From positions 6,384,001 through 6,448,000 of the forward strand of contig NZ_CP147913.1 in NCBI RefSeq assembly GCF_037414475.1: DNA of 64,000 nt, written 5' to 3'. The position numbers and the translations under genes are program-made. Origin of the DNA: Myxococcus stipitatus. Lineage in GTDB: Bacteria; Myxococcota; Myxococcia; Myxococcales; Myxococcaceae. Positions 1 to 8,088 of this stretch are shown here, piece by piece (position 1 is the first letter of the stretch; each line of letters starts with the position of its first letter). The notes beneath the pieces were generated by a model. It saw nothing but the letters and a program-made list of their open reading frames with translations. It had not been told where the DNA came from and ran no database searches.

Positions 1-1021
1 ACACCAGCTCCCGGCCCTCGTCCTGCAACTTCGGGCTGCCGCTCTCCGCCGCGAGCCGCGCCGCGAGGAAGCCCTTCTCCAGCTTGCGCACCAGCGCCGC
101 GTCACGCGAGCTGAGCTTGGGCTCCACCGGCTCCAGGCCGTTGAGGTAGGCATCCAGCAGCGCCGCCTTGGCGTTCGCCGCGTTGCCCGCGGCGCCCTGC
201 CGCATGGCCTCCTGCACGCCGTCGCGCGCGGTCATCAGCGAGCGCTCCTCGTCGACCTCGGGCAGCTTGCGGCGCAGGCACGCGAGGTTCTCCGCGCCGA
301 ACATCTTCACCAGGTCGTCGTCGGTGGTGTTCGCCAGCCGCTCCAGCGACGCGCGCGGCGGAGTGCCCTCGCACGGCGGCAGCCGCATGGTGAAGGTGTA
401 GAAGGCCAGCGACCAGCGCTCGTCCTCGGTCAGTGTGGGGTAGGCCGGCATGGCCGTGCCAGGTACGCCGAAGCTGGTGGTGTTGAAGGCCTTGTAGGGC
501 GTGAGGCCGCCCATCAGCTCCGCGTTCCGGAAGTTCGCGGGCAGGGGCTCCATGGTGGCGGCGATGGGCAGGTTGGCGCTGCCGTCCGCGGCGTGGCAGG
601 CCGCGCAGTTGGTCTGGTAGAGCTGTTCGCCGCGCTTCAGGTCGGGCGGGTGACGCGGGCTGCGCGCAAGGCCCCCCGCCAGCACCAGGTCCTCCACCAG
701 CGCGCCGCAGTCCCGGCTGACGCCCTCCGCGTCGCGAGACTGGTCCACTCGCGCCTGGATGGCCTTCACCCGGGGAACGAAGACCTCCGCCGCGGCTCCC
801 AGGTCCTGCGCCGCGTCCACGGCCTCCGCCGCGAAGCTCTTCTGCTCCGACAGCTCGAACTCGGACTGGGACGCGATGGCGGCCGGATAGTCCGCCTCCA
901 GGTACTGGAGGATGCCCACCAGGCGATGCCAGGTCCGCTCATCCGAGCCGTTCTCGCCAGCCAGGGCCGGCAAGGGCAACACGAACATCAGGCACAGGGC
1001 GGCTCGGACCACATGATTCAT
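1..1021 (-). CDS. FTR1-family iron permease with N-terminal cytochrome c domain (partial, C-terminus beyond window)
   Basis: Seen: a minus-strand frame starts with ATG at 1021 and stays open to the window edge, about 340 codons. Residues 1-21 form a signal peptide ending in ALA. The next part has a DYPAAI-type segment, as in the periplasmic N-domain of FTR1 permeases. A heme-c motif CAACH lies at residues 139-143, followed by an AMPAYP segment that could give the Met ligand. Near the edge the sequence reads EPVEPKL, as in the segment before the FTR1 membrane domain. Known: cytochrome c/FTR1 fusions import ferrous iron after oxidation at the membrane. Inferred: high-affinity iron uptake. The membrane part with its REXXE motifs lies outside the window, so transport is not proven here. 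Confidence 0.82.
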   Translation of the reverse strand, partial: MNHVVRAALCLMFVLPLPALAGENGSDERTWHRLVGILQYLEADYPAAIASQSEFELSEQKSFAAEAVDAAQDLGAAAEVFVPRVKAIQARVDQSRDAEGVSRDCGALVEDLVLAGGLARSPRHPPDLKRGEQLYQTNCAACHAADGSANLPIAATMEPLPANFRNAELMGGLTPYKAFNTTSFGVPGTAMPAYPTLTEDERWSLAFYTFTMRLPPCEGTPPRASLERLANTTDDDLVKMFGAENLACLRRKLPEVDEERSLMTARDGVQEAMRQGAAGNAANAKAALLDAYLNGLEPVEPKLSSRDAALVRKLEKGFLAARLAAESGSPKLQDEGRELV

Positions 1022-1086
1022 CAGACCCCTCTACCAGCGGAGAGGCCGTGGTTTCAATTTTGCGAGTCAATATCGAAATGAGCGTT

Positions 1087-1494
1087 TCAAGTGGCTGATG
1101 GCACGGTGAAGGCGCCCGCGCTGTTGCCAGGGCCTGTCCACTTCGCGACGTCGAGGGAATCGATGCGCAAGCGGGCAAGGCGCCAGTCACCCCCGCGCAA
1201 GCGGCCGACCGCGAGGGCGCCGATGCTGAGGGCGCCAATGGCGAGCGCCCCGACGGCGACGGCCCCCAGTGCCGTCGCGCCAATGGTGAGCGCCCGGAAG
1301 GCCCGAGGCCTCGTGGCGTGCCTCCGGGCGCGCCACTCGAGCTGGCGGGAGATGCGTGCGAGCGCCACGGCGTTGCCGACGGAGAGCGCGGCGCTGGCCA
1401 GGGAGGTGCGGCCCCAGGGGCGGGGCGCGCCTGAGGTCCAGGGGAGTATCAACCGGTGTGAGAGCGAGGTGCCCATGCCCTTCGAGGTGCACAC
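1087..1494 (-). CDS. Small glycine/alanine-rich protein with xIGALxIG repeats
   Basis: A 135-residue frame on the minus strand, 66 bases upstream of the iron permease and in the same direction. Its middle (about residues 70-100) is a run of five-residue steps of the kind IGATA, LGAVA, VGALA, IGALS, IGALA. It ends in a short charged tail with alternating hydrophobics (ARLRIDSLDV). This regular [AVI]-G-A-L periodicity suggests a beta-solenoid or a glycine-zipper membrane segment. The family has no function that I recognise. The start could be ATG 1494 or ATG 1476; no clear ribosome site decides it. The periodic composition argues that it is a real protein rather than a shadow frame. Confidence 0.55.
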   Translation of the reverse strand: MCTSKGMGTSLSHRLILPWTSGAPRPWGRTSLASAALSVGNAVALARISRQLEWRARRHATRPRAFRALTIGATALGAVAVGALAIGALSIGALAVGRLRGGDWRLARLRIDSLDVAKWTGPGNSAGAFTVPSAT

Positions 1495-1553
1495 GCTCCC
1501 GGCGGGGAACCACCCGCGGGCGTGGGGCTCGCCGCCTGGAGGGCAGGGCGGCG

Positions 1554-2033
1554 TCAGCGCTCGTAGGTGAGGAACGCGAACGGCGGCTCCCCCTCGGGGT
1601 GCTGCTCCTCCTCGACGAGCCGCCAGCCAGACAGGTCCACGTCCGGGAAGAAGACGTCGCCGGGGTACTCCCGGGCGATGCGCGTGAGGTACAGGCGCTG
1701 GATGCGCTCCATCGTCTGCGCGTAGAGGTCCGCGCCGCCCGCGATGAAGACCTCGTCATCGCCCTTCGCCTGGGCGAGCTGGAGGGCCTGCTCGACCGAG
1801 TGGGCCACCGTGACACCTGGAGGCGCGAAGTCTTGCTGGCGCGTGACGACCAGGGTGGTGCGGCCTGGGAGCGGACGGCCGATGGAGTCGTACGTCTTGC
1901 GGCCCATGATGAGCGTGTGGCCCATCGTGAGGCGCTTGAAGCGCGCCAGGTCCGGAGGCAGGCGCCAGGGGAGCTGGTTGTGGGTGCCGATGACGCGGTT
2001 GGACGCCATGGCGACGATGGCCGAGAGCTTCAT
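1554..2033 (-). CDS. folA: Dihydrofolate reductase
   Basis: Reduces dihydrofolate to tetrahydrofolate with NADPH in the cytoplasm. It regenerates the cofactor that the neighbouring thymidylate synthase oxidises. The protein has 159 residues, the usual bacterial length. The N-terminal strand MKLSAIVAM, the LPWRLPPDL loop with the proton-donor Asp at residue 28, the MGRKTY segment and the GRPLPGR motif are all present, as is the GGADLY segment of the NADPH site. The start codon overlaps the thyA stop as ATGA (2030-2033), so translation is probably coupled and the two genes form an operon. Confidence 0.97.
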   Translation of the reverse strand: MKLSAIVAMASNRVIGTHNQLPWRLPPDLARFKRLTMGHTLIMGRKTYDSIGRPLPGRTTLVVTRQQDFAPPGVTVAHSVEQALQLAQAKGDDEVFIAGGADLYAQTMERIQRLYLTRIAREYPGDVFFPDVDLSGWRLVEEEQHPEGEPPFAFLTYER

Positions 2034-2824
2034 ACGGCCACGGGCGCCTTGATGGCGGGGTGGGGCTCGTAGGCTTCCAGCGTGATGTCCTCGTACTTGA
2101 AGGCGAAGAGGTCCTTCACGTCCGGGTTGAGGCGCAGGCGGGGCAGCGGCCGGGGCTCGCGCGAGAGCTGCTCGCGGGCCTGCTCGACGTGGTTGAGGTA
2201 CAGGTGCGCGTCGCCGAGGGTGTGGATGAACTCGTGCGCCTGGAGCCCCGTCACCTGCGCGACCATCATCGTCAGGAGCGCGTAGGAGGCGATGTTGAAC
2301 GGCAGGCCGAGGAACAGGTCCGCGCTGCGCTGATAGAGCTGGCAGGACAGGCGGCCGTCGGCCACGTAGAACTGGAAGAGGACGTGGCAGGGCGGCAGCT
2401 TCATGTCCGGCAGGTCCGCCACGTTCCACGCGCTGACGATGTGACGGCGCGAGTCCGGGTTCTTCTTCAGCCCTTCCACCAGGGCCTTCATCTGGTCGAG
2501 GTGCTGGCCGTCGGGCGCGTTCCACGAGCGCCACTGGTGGCCGTAGACGGGGCCCAGCTCTCCCTGGGCGTTGGCCCACTCGTCCCAGATGGTGACGCCC
2601 TGGGCCTGGAGCGTGCGCACGTTGGTGTCGCCCGCGAGCATCCAGAGCAGCTCGTGGAAGATGGACTTCGTGTGCAGCTTCTTCGTGGTGACGAGCGGGA
2701 AGCCCCGCGTCAGGTCGAACCGCAACTGGGCACCGAAGACGCTCAGGGTGCCCGTGCCGGTGCGGTCGCCCTTCTTCGTCCCGTGCTTCAGGACGTGGTC
2801 GAGCAGGTTCAGGTAGGGCTGCAT
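2030..2824 (-). CDS. thyA: Thymidylate synthase
   Basis: Methylates dUMP to dTMP using methylene-tetrahydrofolate. The protein has 264 residues, exactly the E. coli ThyA length. The catalytic cysteine is C146 in LPPCH, and the nucleotide-binding RRHIVSAW, QRSADLFLGLPFN and YLNHVEQ segments are intact. The N-terminus MQPYLNLL aligns with the family start, which fixes ATG 2824. It leads a two-gene operon with folA. About 148 bases separate it from the divergent adenosyltransferase gene. Confidence 0.98.
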   Translation of the reverse strand: MQPYLNLLDHVLKHGTKKGDRTGTGTLSVFGAQLRFDLTRGFPLVTTKKLHTKSIFHELLWMLAGDTNVRTLQAQGVTIWDEWANAQGELGPVYGHQWRSWNAPDGQHLDQMKALVEGLKKNPDSRRHIVSAWNVADLPDMKLPPCHVLFQFYVADGRLSCQLYQRSADLFLGLPFNIASYALLTMMVAQVTGLQAHEFIHTLGDAHLYLNHVEQAREQLSREPRPLPRLRLNPDVKDLFAFKYEDITLEAYEPHPAIKAPVAV

Positions 2825-2971
2825 GCGGCCATGCCGTCTAGGCAGGCTTGGGTCGGCAGGCAAGAAGGAACGGCGCGGACTGCACGCTACTCCGCATGTC
2901 GCATGTTTCGGCGCGTGCACCGACGCGTTCTCATTGGACGTGTGGCGCGTCCGGCCAGTACAAGCCGTGAC

Positions 2972-3532
2972 ATGAAGATCTACACGAAGGCTGGCGACGC
3001 GGGCGAGACGGGGCTGTTCGGCGGTGGCCGCGTCGCGAAGGACGACGCGCGCGTGGATGCCTACGGCGAGGTCGACGAGCTCAACGCGGTGCTCGGACTC
3101 GCGCGTGCTTCCGCGCAGCTCCCGCAGGAGCTGGACGCGCTGTTGCAGCGCCTCCAGGACCAGCTCTTCACGGTGGGCGCGGTGATGGCGACCCCCGCGG
3201 GCACGAAGGCGTCCTCGTACCTGCCGCCGCTCAAGGAGAGCTGGGCGGAGGACATGGAGCACGCCATCGACCGGTTCGAGGCGGAGCTGCCGAAGATGAC
3301 CCACTTCATCCTGCCCGGAGGCACGCCGGCCTCCGCCGCGCTGCATCTGGCTCGCACCGTGTGTCGCCGCGCCGAGCGCCGCGCCGTCCCGCTGCTGCGC
3401 GACGGGACGATTCCCAAGGACGTGGTGGTTTTCTTGAACAGGCTCTCCGACCTGCTCTTCGTCATGGCCCGGGTGGCCAACCACCGCGCCAGTGTCCCGG
3501 ACGTGAAGTGGATTCCCGAGAAGTCGTCCTAG
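2972..3532 (+). CDS. Cob(I)alamin adenosyltransferase, PduO type
   Basis: Transfers the adenosyl group of ATP to cob(I)alamin to give adenosylcobalamin, the cofactor of mutases and class II ribonucleotide reductase. The protein has 186 residues. The N-terminal KIYTKAGDAGETGLFGG segment is the PduO-type ATP-binding signature. VDELNAVLG and the C-terminal run FLNRLSDLLFVMAR are equally typical, and the R and N residues that bind ATP lie in these helices. The start is the first ATG before this signature. queG follows closely, 18 bases after the stop. I saw no cobalamin riboswitch fold in the upstream 150 bases. Confidence 0.95.
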   Translation: MKIYTKAGDAGETGLFGGGRVAKDDARVDAYGEVDELNAVLGLARASAQLPQELDALLQRLQDQLFTVGAVMATPAGTKASSYLPPLKESWAEDMEHAIDRFEAELPKMTHFILPGGTPASAALHLARTVCRRAERRAVPLLRDGTIPKDVVVFLNRLSDLLFVMARVANHRASVPDVKWIPEKSS

Positions 3533-3550
3533 TGCTCCTGGATTTCCGAC

Positions 3551-4564
3551 GTGTTGCCCACCGCGCATCTTCGTGACCTGGCTCGGTCTGTCGGCTTCGA
3601 CCTGGTGGGGTTCGCGCGAGCGGAGCCCATTCCTCCCAAGTTCCTCATGGAGTGGCTGGAGGCGGGCTTCGCCGCGGACATGGATTGGATGAAGGAGCGG
3701 GCGGACGAGCGCCTGGATGTGACGAACCTGCTCCCCGGCGCGAAGACGGTCATCTCCTTCGTGAACAACTATTGGCGCGACGACGACGAGTCGGTGGGCT
3801 CGCCCATCGCCCGGTATGCGCGGGGGCGCGACTACCACTCCACGCTGCGCGACCGGATGAAGGCGTTCCGCAAGGCCATCACCGTGATGTTCCCGGGGCT
3901 GGGCTCGTATGGGAGCGTGGACAGCGGCCCGTTGATGGAGAAGGTGTGGGCGGCGCGCGCCGGCCTGGGCTACGTGGGGAAGAATGGCTGCTTCATCACG
4001 GAGCCGTATGGCTCGTGGGTGTTGCTGGCCACGCTCATCATCGACGCGGAGGTGGATGCCTACGCTGCGGGGCCCACGGCGGACCGGTGTGGCGCGTGCC
4101 GGCGCTGCTTGATGTCATGTCCCACGGGCGCGCTGGTGGGCAACGGCCAGGTGGATGCGCGGGCGTGTCTGTCCTACCAGACCATCGAGAACCGCGAGCA
4201 GCAGGTCCCCGAGGCCTTCCGGCTCAAGTTCGACAACCTCATCTTCGGGTGCGACATCTGCCAGCAGGTGTGTCCACTCAACCGCAAGCCGGTGTTCGCC
4301 GAGCACCCCCGCTTCGCGCCTCGTGCGGTGGCGGAGCTGGGGACGCTGGAGCTGGCGGGCCTGACCCTGACTCAGTACGAGCAGCTCATCCCGGGAACGG
4401 CCTTGGCGCGCGCACGCTACGATGGGCTTCGCCGCAACGCGGTGTATGCGTTGGGAGTGGCCAGGCAAGCGGAGTCGCGGAGCCTGCTCGAAAAGCTCAG
4501 CGGCGATTCGAGTGAATTGGTACGTACCGCGGCGCAATGGGCGCTTCGCCAGCTCGACCCCTGA
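3551..4564 (+). CDS. queG: Epoxyqueuosine reductase
   Basis: Performs the last step of queuosine synthesis in tRNA, reducing epoxyqueuosine to queuosine. It is a cytoplasmic enzyme that uses cobalamin and two [4Fe-4S] clusters. The 337-residue protein has the N-terminal cobalamin-binding domain (ARYARGRDYH), then ferredoxin-like motifs CGACRRCLMSCP near residues 178-190 and CDICQQVCP near 235-245. A HEAT-like C-terminal tail (about 290-335) is usual for the family. The start is GTG 3551, close behind the adenosyltransferase gene that makes a cobalamin cofactor, a sensible pairing. The last 28 bases overlap the next gene. Confidence 0.96.
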   Translation: MLPTAHLRDLARSVGFDLVGFARAEPIPPKFLMEWLEAGFAADMDWMKERADERLDVTNLLPGAKTVISFVNNYWRDDDESVGSPIARYARGRDYHSTLRDRMKAFRKAITVMFPGLGSYGSVDSGPLMEKVWAARAGLGYVGKNGCFITEPYGSWVLLATLIIDAEVDAYAAGPTADRCGACRRCLMSCPTGALVGNGQVDARACLSYQTIENREQQVPEAFRLKFDNLIFGCDICQQVCPLNRKPVFAEHPRFAPRAVAELGTLELAGLTLTQYEQLIPGTALARARYDGLRRNAVYALGVARQAESRSLLEKLSGDSSELVRTAAQWALRQLDP

Positions 4565-5502
4565 ATTCCTCCGCGCAGTCGCTGCGCTGGGTGTACGCCG
4601 GTCTCCTCGTCCAGGTCTGCATCAGCGCGGGTACGTACCTCTTCGCGAAGCGGTCCATGGTGGAGCTGCCGCCGCTCACCGTGGTGCTGTGGCGCTTCTA
4701 TCTCAGCGGGCTGGTGTTCGCGGGGATGCTGGCGCTGATGCCCGCGCCCCGGTTGCCGCCGCGTCACGAGTGGCGCCGCATCTTCATCCTGGGGATGTTG
4801 GCCGGGCCGGTGAACCAGGTGTTCTTCTTCACGGGCCTGGCGCGCTCGCCCGCGGCGCACGGCGCGCTGCTGTATGCGCTCACGCCGCTGGGGGTGTACC
4901 TGCTGGGGTTGGCCAGGGGCCATGAGCAAGCCTCCCGGCGGACGCTGCTGGGAATCGCCACGGCATTCACCGGCGTGGTGGTGTTGCTCCTGGGACGCGG
5001 GTTGGCGGAGGCGAGCGGTTCGGTGGTGGGCGACCTGCTCATCCTGTGCGCGGTGGTGGCGTGGGTCGTCTACACGACGGAGGGCAAGGGCTTCGTCGCC
5101 GTTCACGGGCCGCTGCGGGCGACGACGTGGTGCATGCTGATGTCGTCGGTGCTGATGCTTCCGCTCGCGCCGTTCGTGATGGAGACCGAGCGGGTGATGG
5201 CCTCCAGCCTGGCGGCGAAGGGCGGCATCCTCTACCTGGGCCTGCTGACGTCCGTGGTGGCGTACCTGCTCTGGTACTACGCGCTGTCGAAGGTGTCTCC
5301 GGCGCGCGTAGCCATCTTCTCCAACCTGCAACCCGCCGCGACGGCGCTGGCGGCGTGGGCCTTGTTGGATGAGTCCCTCCACTGGGAGTTGGCGGTGGGC
5401 GGAGGGCTGGTGCTGTTGGGCGTGCGGCTCACGCAGATGGCGGTGGCGCCGCCCGCACCGGTGACGCCCCTGCCTTCCGTTCAGGGGCGCCCGGCGGCGT
5501 AG
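4537..5502 (+). CDS. EamA/DMT-family transporter
   Basis: A 321-residue polytopic protein with about ten hydrophobic segments arranged as two EamA repeats. The first repeat runs from residue 19 (WVYAGLLVQV) to about 150. The second runs from about 165 to 300 and includes YLLWYYALSKVSPARVAIFSNLQP, the typical second-repeat helix pair. Known family roles are export of amino acids, purines or other metabolites; the substrate cannot be read from the sequence. ATG 4537 overlaps queG by 28 bases, which suggests coupled expression. It ends four bases from the convergent GH114 gene. A second, distinct EamA gene lies at 30830-31783. Confidence 0.88.
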   Translation: MGASPARPLNSSAQSLRWVYAGLLVQVCISAGTYLFAKRSMVELPPLTVVLWRFYLSGLVFAGMLALMPAPRLPPRHEWRRIFILGMLAGPVNQVFFFTGLARSPAAHGALLYALTPLGVYLLGLARGHEQASRRTLLGIATAFTGVVVLLLGRGLAEASGSVVGDLLILCAVVAWVVYTTEGKGFVAVHGPLRATTWCMLMSSVLMLPLAPFVMETERVMASSLAAKGGILYLGLLTSVVAYLLWYYALSKVSPARVAIFSNLQPAATALAAWALLDESLHWELAVGGGLVLLGVRLTQMAVAPPAPVTPLPSVQGRPAA

Positions 5503-5505
5503 CGG

Positions 5506-7074
5506 CTACTGTGGGTCCCATCCCGCGTTCACCGTCATCTGGTTCAAGTCGCGGACAGTGACGTAGGGGACGAAGCCCGCGGCGCGCGAGCGCGTGTACG
5601 CGTCCGAGACGTGCGCGGGTTGGATGGCGTAGTCGGTGGACAGCACCAGCTTGCCCGCGGCCCGGACACGCGCGGCGTTGGCGCGATTCTCCGCGCACCA
5701 GTCCGCGCTGCAGGCCGTGTCATCGGACCAGTACATATCCTCCATCCCGAGCCCGTCGATGGCGGGGAGATAGCCCGTGTTGTCGATGAGCTCGGGGGAG
5801 TTCTGCGGCACCACCTTGAAGTCGGGGTTGCGCGCCTTGGCGTATTGGCTCACGCGGACGATGAGGGCCACCATCTTCCGCGCCAGGTCCGCGCGGTTGG
5901 TGCCGGCGGCGTTGGCGGCAATCTCCTCGTACGTGACAATCATGTCGAGGTAGCAGCCGGTGAAGCCCGCCGCGAGCGCCTGGTCGATGCGGCCCTGGAC
6001 GATGGGCCACCAGCGCTCGTCCCAGTACTTCACGTACTGCTCGTCGGGCCAGCCGTTGACGGGGCCGAGCTTCATGTCCGCGGGGACCTGTGGCCACTCG
6101 GGGCGGTACTCCTCGATGGCGCCAATCTCGAAGTAGGCGAGGACCTGCTTGCCTCGGGCCTTGAGCGCGGAAACCTCGGCGGCGGTGAACCAACCCGTGG
6201 ACCCATCGCGCGAGAGCTCGACGATGGCGAGGTCGAACTTCGAGCCCGCGATTTCATCGAGCGTGCCGCCCGTGTAGTTCGTGAGCTGGTACGTGAAGCT
6301 GCTCACGTTCTCCCACGGGACGATGGTGCCCGCGTCCGTGGGTGAGCCCGCGTCGGTGGACGTCCCCGCGTCCGTGGGCGAGCCCGCGTCGGTCGAGGTG
6401 CCCGCGTCCGTGGATGTGCCCGCGTCGGCGGGCGCACCCGCGTCGGTCGTGGTGCCCGCGTCGGTGGACGTCCCTGCGTCGGTCGAGGTGCCCGCGTCGG
6501 AGTCGGCGACCTGTGCTCGCACCACGAGCAGGTCGAGCTGCGAGGCATCCGCCGAGGACGTCGTGTGGTAGCGGAGCTTGAGGGTGCCGTTGGAGAAGAA
6601 CTGCGCGGGGTTGGCCAGGGGCAGGGACGCGGCGGTCCACTTCCACGACTGCGCGAAGACATTGTCGCCCACGACGACCCACGTGTGGGTCGTGGTGTCC
6701 CACGCCTCGAACACCCAGCGCATCTGCGCCTTGGCGGGCCCGCGATAGTTCACACCCACTTCCGCGGCGGTGATGGTTCCGCCGCCCAGATTCGAGGGCA
6801 GCGTGAACGTGCAGGTGACGGAGGTGTTGGCGGCGAACTCGACATACTCCGACCAGCGGTCTTGGGTTCCGGAGAGCGTCTGGGTGTGCAGGGCCTGAAG
6901 GTTCTGCCCCGAGCCGATGGACCCACGCTCGACCTGGAGGGTTGCGCAGACGAGCGTCCGGGCGTCGGGGAGGATGGCCCCACGCTCCGCATCGAAGGCA
7001 CCCTGGCTCTCTTGTCCGTTACAGGCCGTCAGCAAGGCCAGGCTGGTGCACATCAACCACTTCACGACTTGCAT
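5506..7074 (-). CDS. Secreted lipoprotein with DAG-repeat linker and GH114 (endo alpha-1,4-polygalactosaminidase-like) domain
   Basis: A 522-residue protein. Residues 1-18 are a lipoprotein signal ending in LLTAC, so it should be lipidated and exported. Residues 25-185 form an N-terminal beta-rich domain that looks like a carbohydrate-binding or adhesion module. About ten TDAG-type steps follow as a flexible linker (bases 6327-6503). The C-terminal domain (about 250-522) starts with VSSFTYQLTNY and contains FDLAIVELSRDG, VLAYFEIGAIEEYRPEW, GCYLDMIVTYEE and GMEDMYW. These match the TM1410/GH114 TIM-barrel family, whose known members cut alpha-1,4-polygalactosamine. Inferred: degradation of a galactosamine-rich extracellular polysaccharide, either of prey or self. 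Longer in-frame extensions upstream lack a signal peptide, so ATG 7074 is chosen. Confidence 0.85.
   Translation of the reverse strand: MQVVKWLMCTSLALLTACNGQESQGAFDAERGAILPDARTLVCATLQVERGSIGSGQNLQALHTQTLSGTQDRWSEYVEFAANTSVTCTFTLPSNLGGGTITAAEVGVNYRGPAKAQMRWVFEAWDTTTHTWVVVGDNVFAQSWKWTAASLPLANPAQFFSNGTLKLRYHTTSSADASQLDLLVVRAQVADSDAGTSTDAGTSTDAGTTTDAGAPADAGTSTDAGTSTDAGSPTDAGTSTDAGSPTDAGTIVPWENVSSFTYQLTNYTGGTLDEIAGSKFDLAIVELSRDGSTGWFTAAEVSALKARGKQVLAYFEIGAIEEYRPEWPQVPADMKLGPVNGWPDEQYVKYWDERWWPIVQGRIDQALAAGFTGCYLDMIVTYEEIAANAAGTNRADLARKMVALIVRVSQYAKARNPDFKVVPQNSPELIDNTGYLPAIDGLGMEDMYWSDDTACSADWCAENRANAARVRAAGKLVLSTDYAIQPAHVSDAYTRSRAAGFVPYVTVRDLNQMTVNAGWDPQ
6327..6503 (-). repeat. Tandem 18-base repeats encoding a TSTDAG linker
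   Basis: About ten imperfect 18-base units each encode a variant of TSTDAG, SPTDAG, TTTDAG or APADAG in frame with the GH114 lipoprotein. All units keep the DAG codons while the first three residues vary, as expected for a length-variable, negatively charged linker between domains. Such runs are prone to slippage, so copy number may differ between strains. Confidence 0.9.
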
Positions 7075-7209
7075 ACCGCGACTCCTCGGGGTGGGGGGCG
7101 GCCCGGGCTCTCGAGGGAGGAATGACTCGGTCGGAGGGCGCGCGGGCTCCTGGCGTCTGAATTCAAGGACACGCCGGAACGCCGGATGGCTCAAGGGCGG
7201 AGGTGGTCC

Positions 7210-8079
7210 GTGCCGCCCAGGTACACTCACCCGATGTTTCGTGCGGGAGAGGATTTGTTGCAGGTGGAGGAGTGTCTGTGGGTGCTGACGGCACCCACGG
7301 GCAAGGGCATCTACGACTTCGGCTTCGACCGGTTCTTCGCCTGCCGCCGCCCGTATCAGCTCCCCGAGTCGCTCCAGGTGGTAGCGCGTGTCGGCGTGTG
7401 GAACGACTACGAGGTGCGCTACCGCGAGCTGGCGGCGGAGGGCCTGAAGCTGGTGCATTCACCGGAGCAGCACCTCCTGGCCACGGAGCTTCCGCACTGG
7501 TACCCCCAGCTCACGGACCTCACGCCCCGAAGCGTCTGGTTCGATGCGCGGCCCGACGCGAAGACGGTGGAGTCCGAGCTGGGCTGGCCCGTCTTCGTGA
7601 AGGGCGAGCGGCAGACCAGCCGCCACCGCAAGTCACTCTCCATCATCGAGGGGCCCGAGCAGTTCGAGGTCGCGATGGCGGCCTACGCGCAGGACCCGAT
7701 TCTTCACTGGCAACGTGTGGTGTGCCGCGAACTGCGAGCCCTGCGCCGGGTGGAGGAAGGAGCGCCGGACCGCATCCCCAGCTCGTTCGAGTTCCGCACC
7801 TTCTGGTGGCGCGGAGAGCTGGTGGGCTGGGGCCCTTACTGGTGGCAGGGGACGCCGTACACGATGACGCAGACCGAGCAGCGTGAGGCGCTCGGTCTGG
7901 GGCGCGAGGTGGCGCGCAGGGTCGACGTCCCGTTCCTCGTGGTGGACGTGGCGCAGGAGGTCTCCGGCCGCTGGATTGTCATCGAGTGCAATGACGGCCA
8001 GGAGAGTGGTTACGCGGGGGTCTCGCCGTTCGCGCTGTGGAGGAACATCCTGGACCTGGAGCGGGCGCGCTCCAGGTGA
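7210..8079 (+). CDS. ATP-grasp domain protein
   Basis: A 289-residue protein if translation begins at GTG 7210, which has GGAGG seven bases upstream. ATG 7186 and ATG 7234 are in the same frame and remain possible. The C-terminal half has WPVFVKGERQTSRH, a lysine-containing ATP-binding strand, and IVIECNDGQESGYAG, the acidic metal-binding strand of the ATP-grasp fold. It resembles the R2K type of phage and bacterial ATP-grasp proteins. The general reaction is ATP-dependent ligation of a carboxylate to an amine or similar group. The substrate is unknown. It is divergent from the GH114 lipoprotein across about 136 bases. Confidence 0.75.
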   Translation: MPPRYTHPMFRAGEDLLQVEECLWVLTAPTGKGIYDFGFDRFFACRRPYQLPESLQVVARVGVWNDYEVRYRELAAEGLKLVHSPEQHLLATELPHWYPQLTDLTPRSVWFDARPDAKTVESELGWPVFVKGERQTSRHRKSLSIIEGPEQFEVAMAAYAQDPILHWQRVVCRELRALRRVEEGAPDRIPSSFEFRTFWWRGELVGWGPYWWQGTPYTMTQTEQREALGLGREVARRVDVPFLVVDVAQEVSGRWIVIECNDGQESGYAGVSPFALWRNILDLERARSR

Positions 8080-8088
8080 GCGCACGCG

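Noticed and set aside
2825..2971. Cobalamin riboswitch before the adenosyltransferase gene
   Set aside because: The gap is only about 148 bases and I see no conserved riboswitch core; it also must hold the thyA promoter.
6327..6503. Tandem repeats as a CRISPR array
   Set aside because: Units are 18 bases, contiguous and in frame with a coding repeat. There are no spacers.
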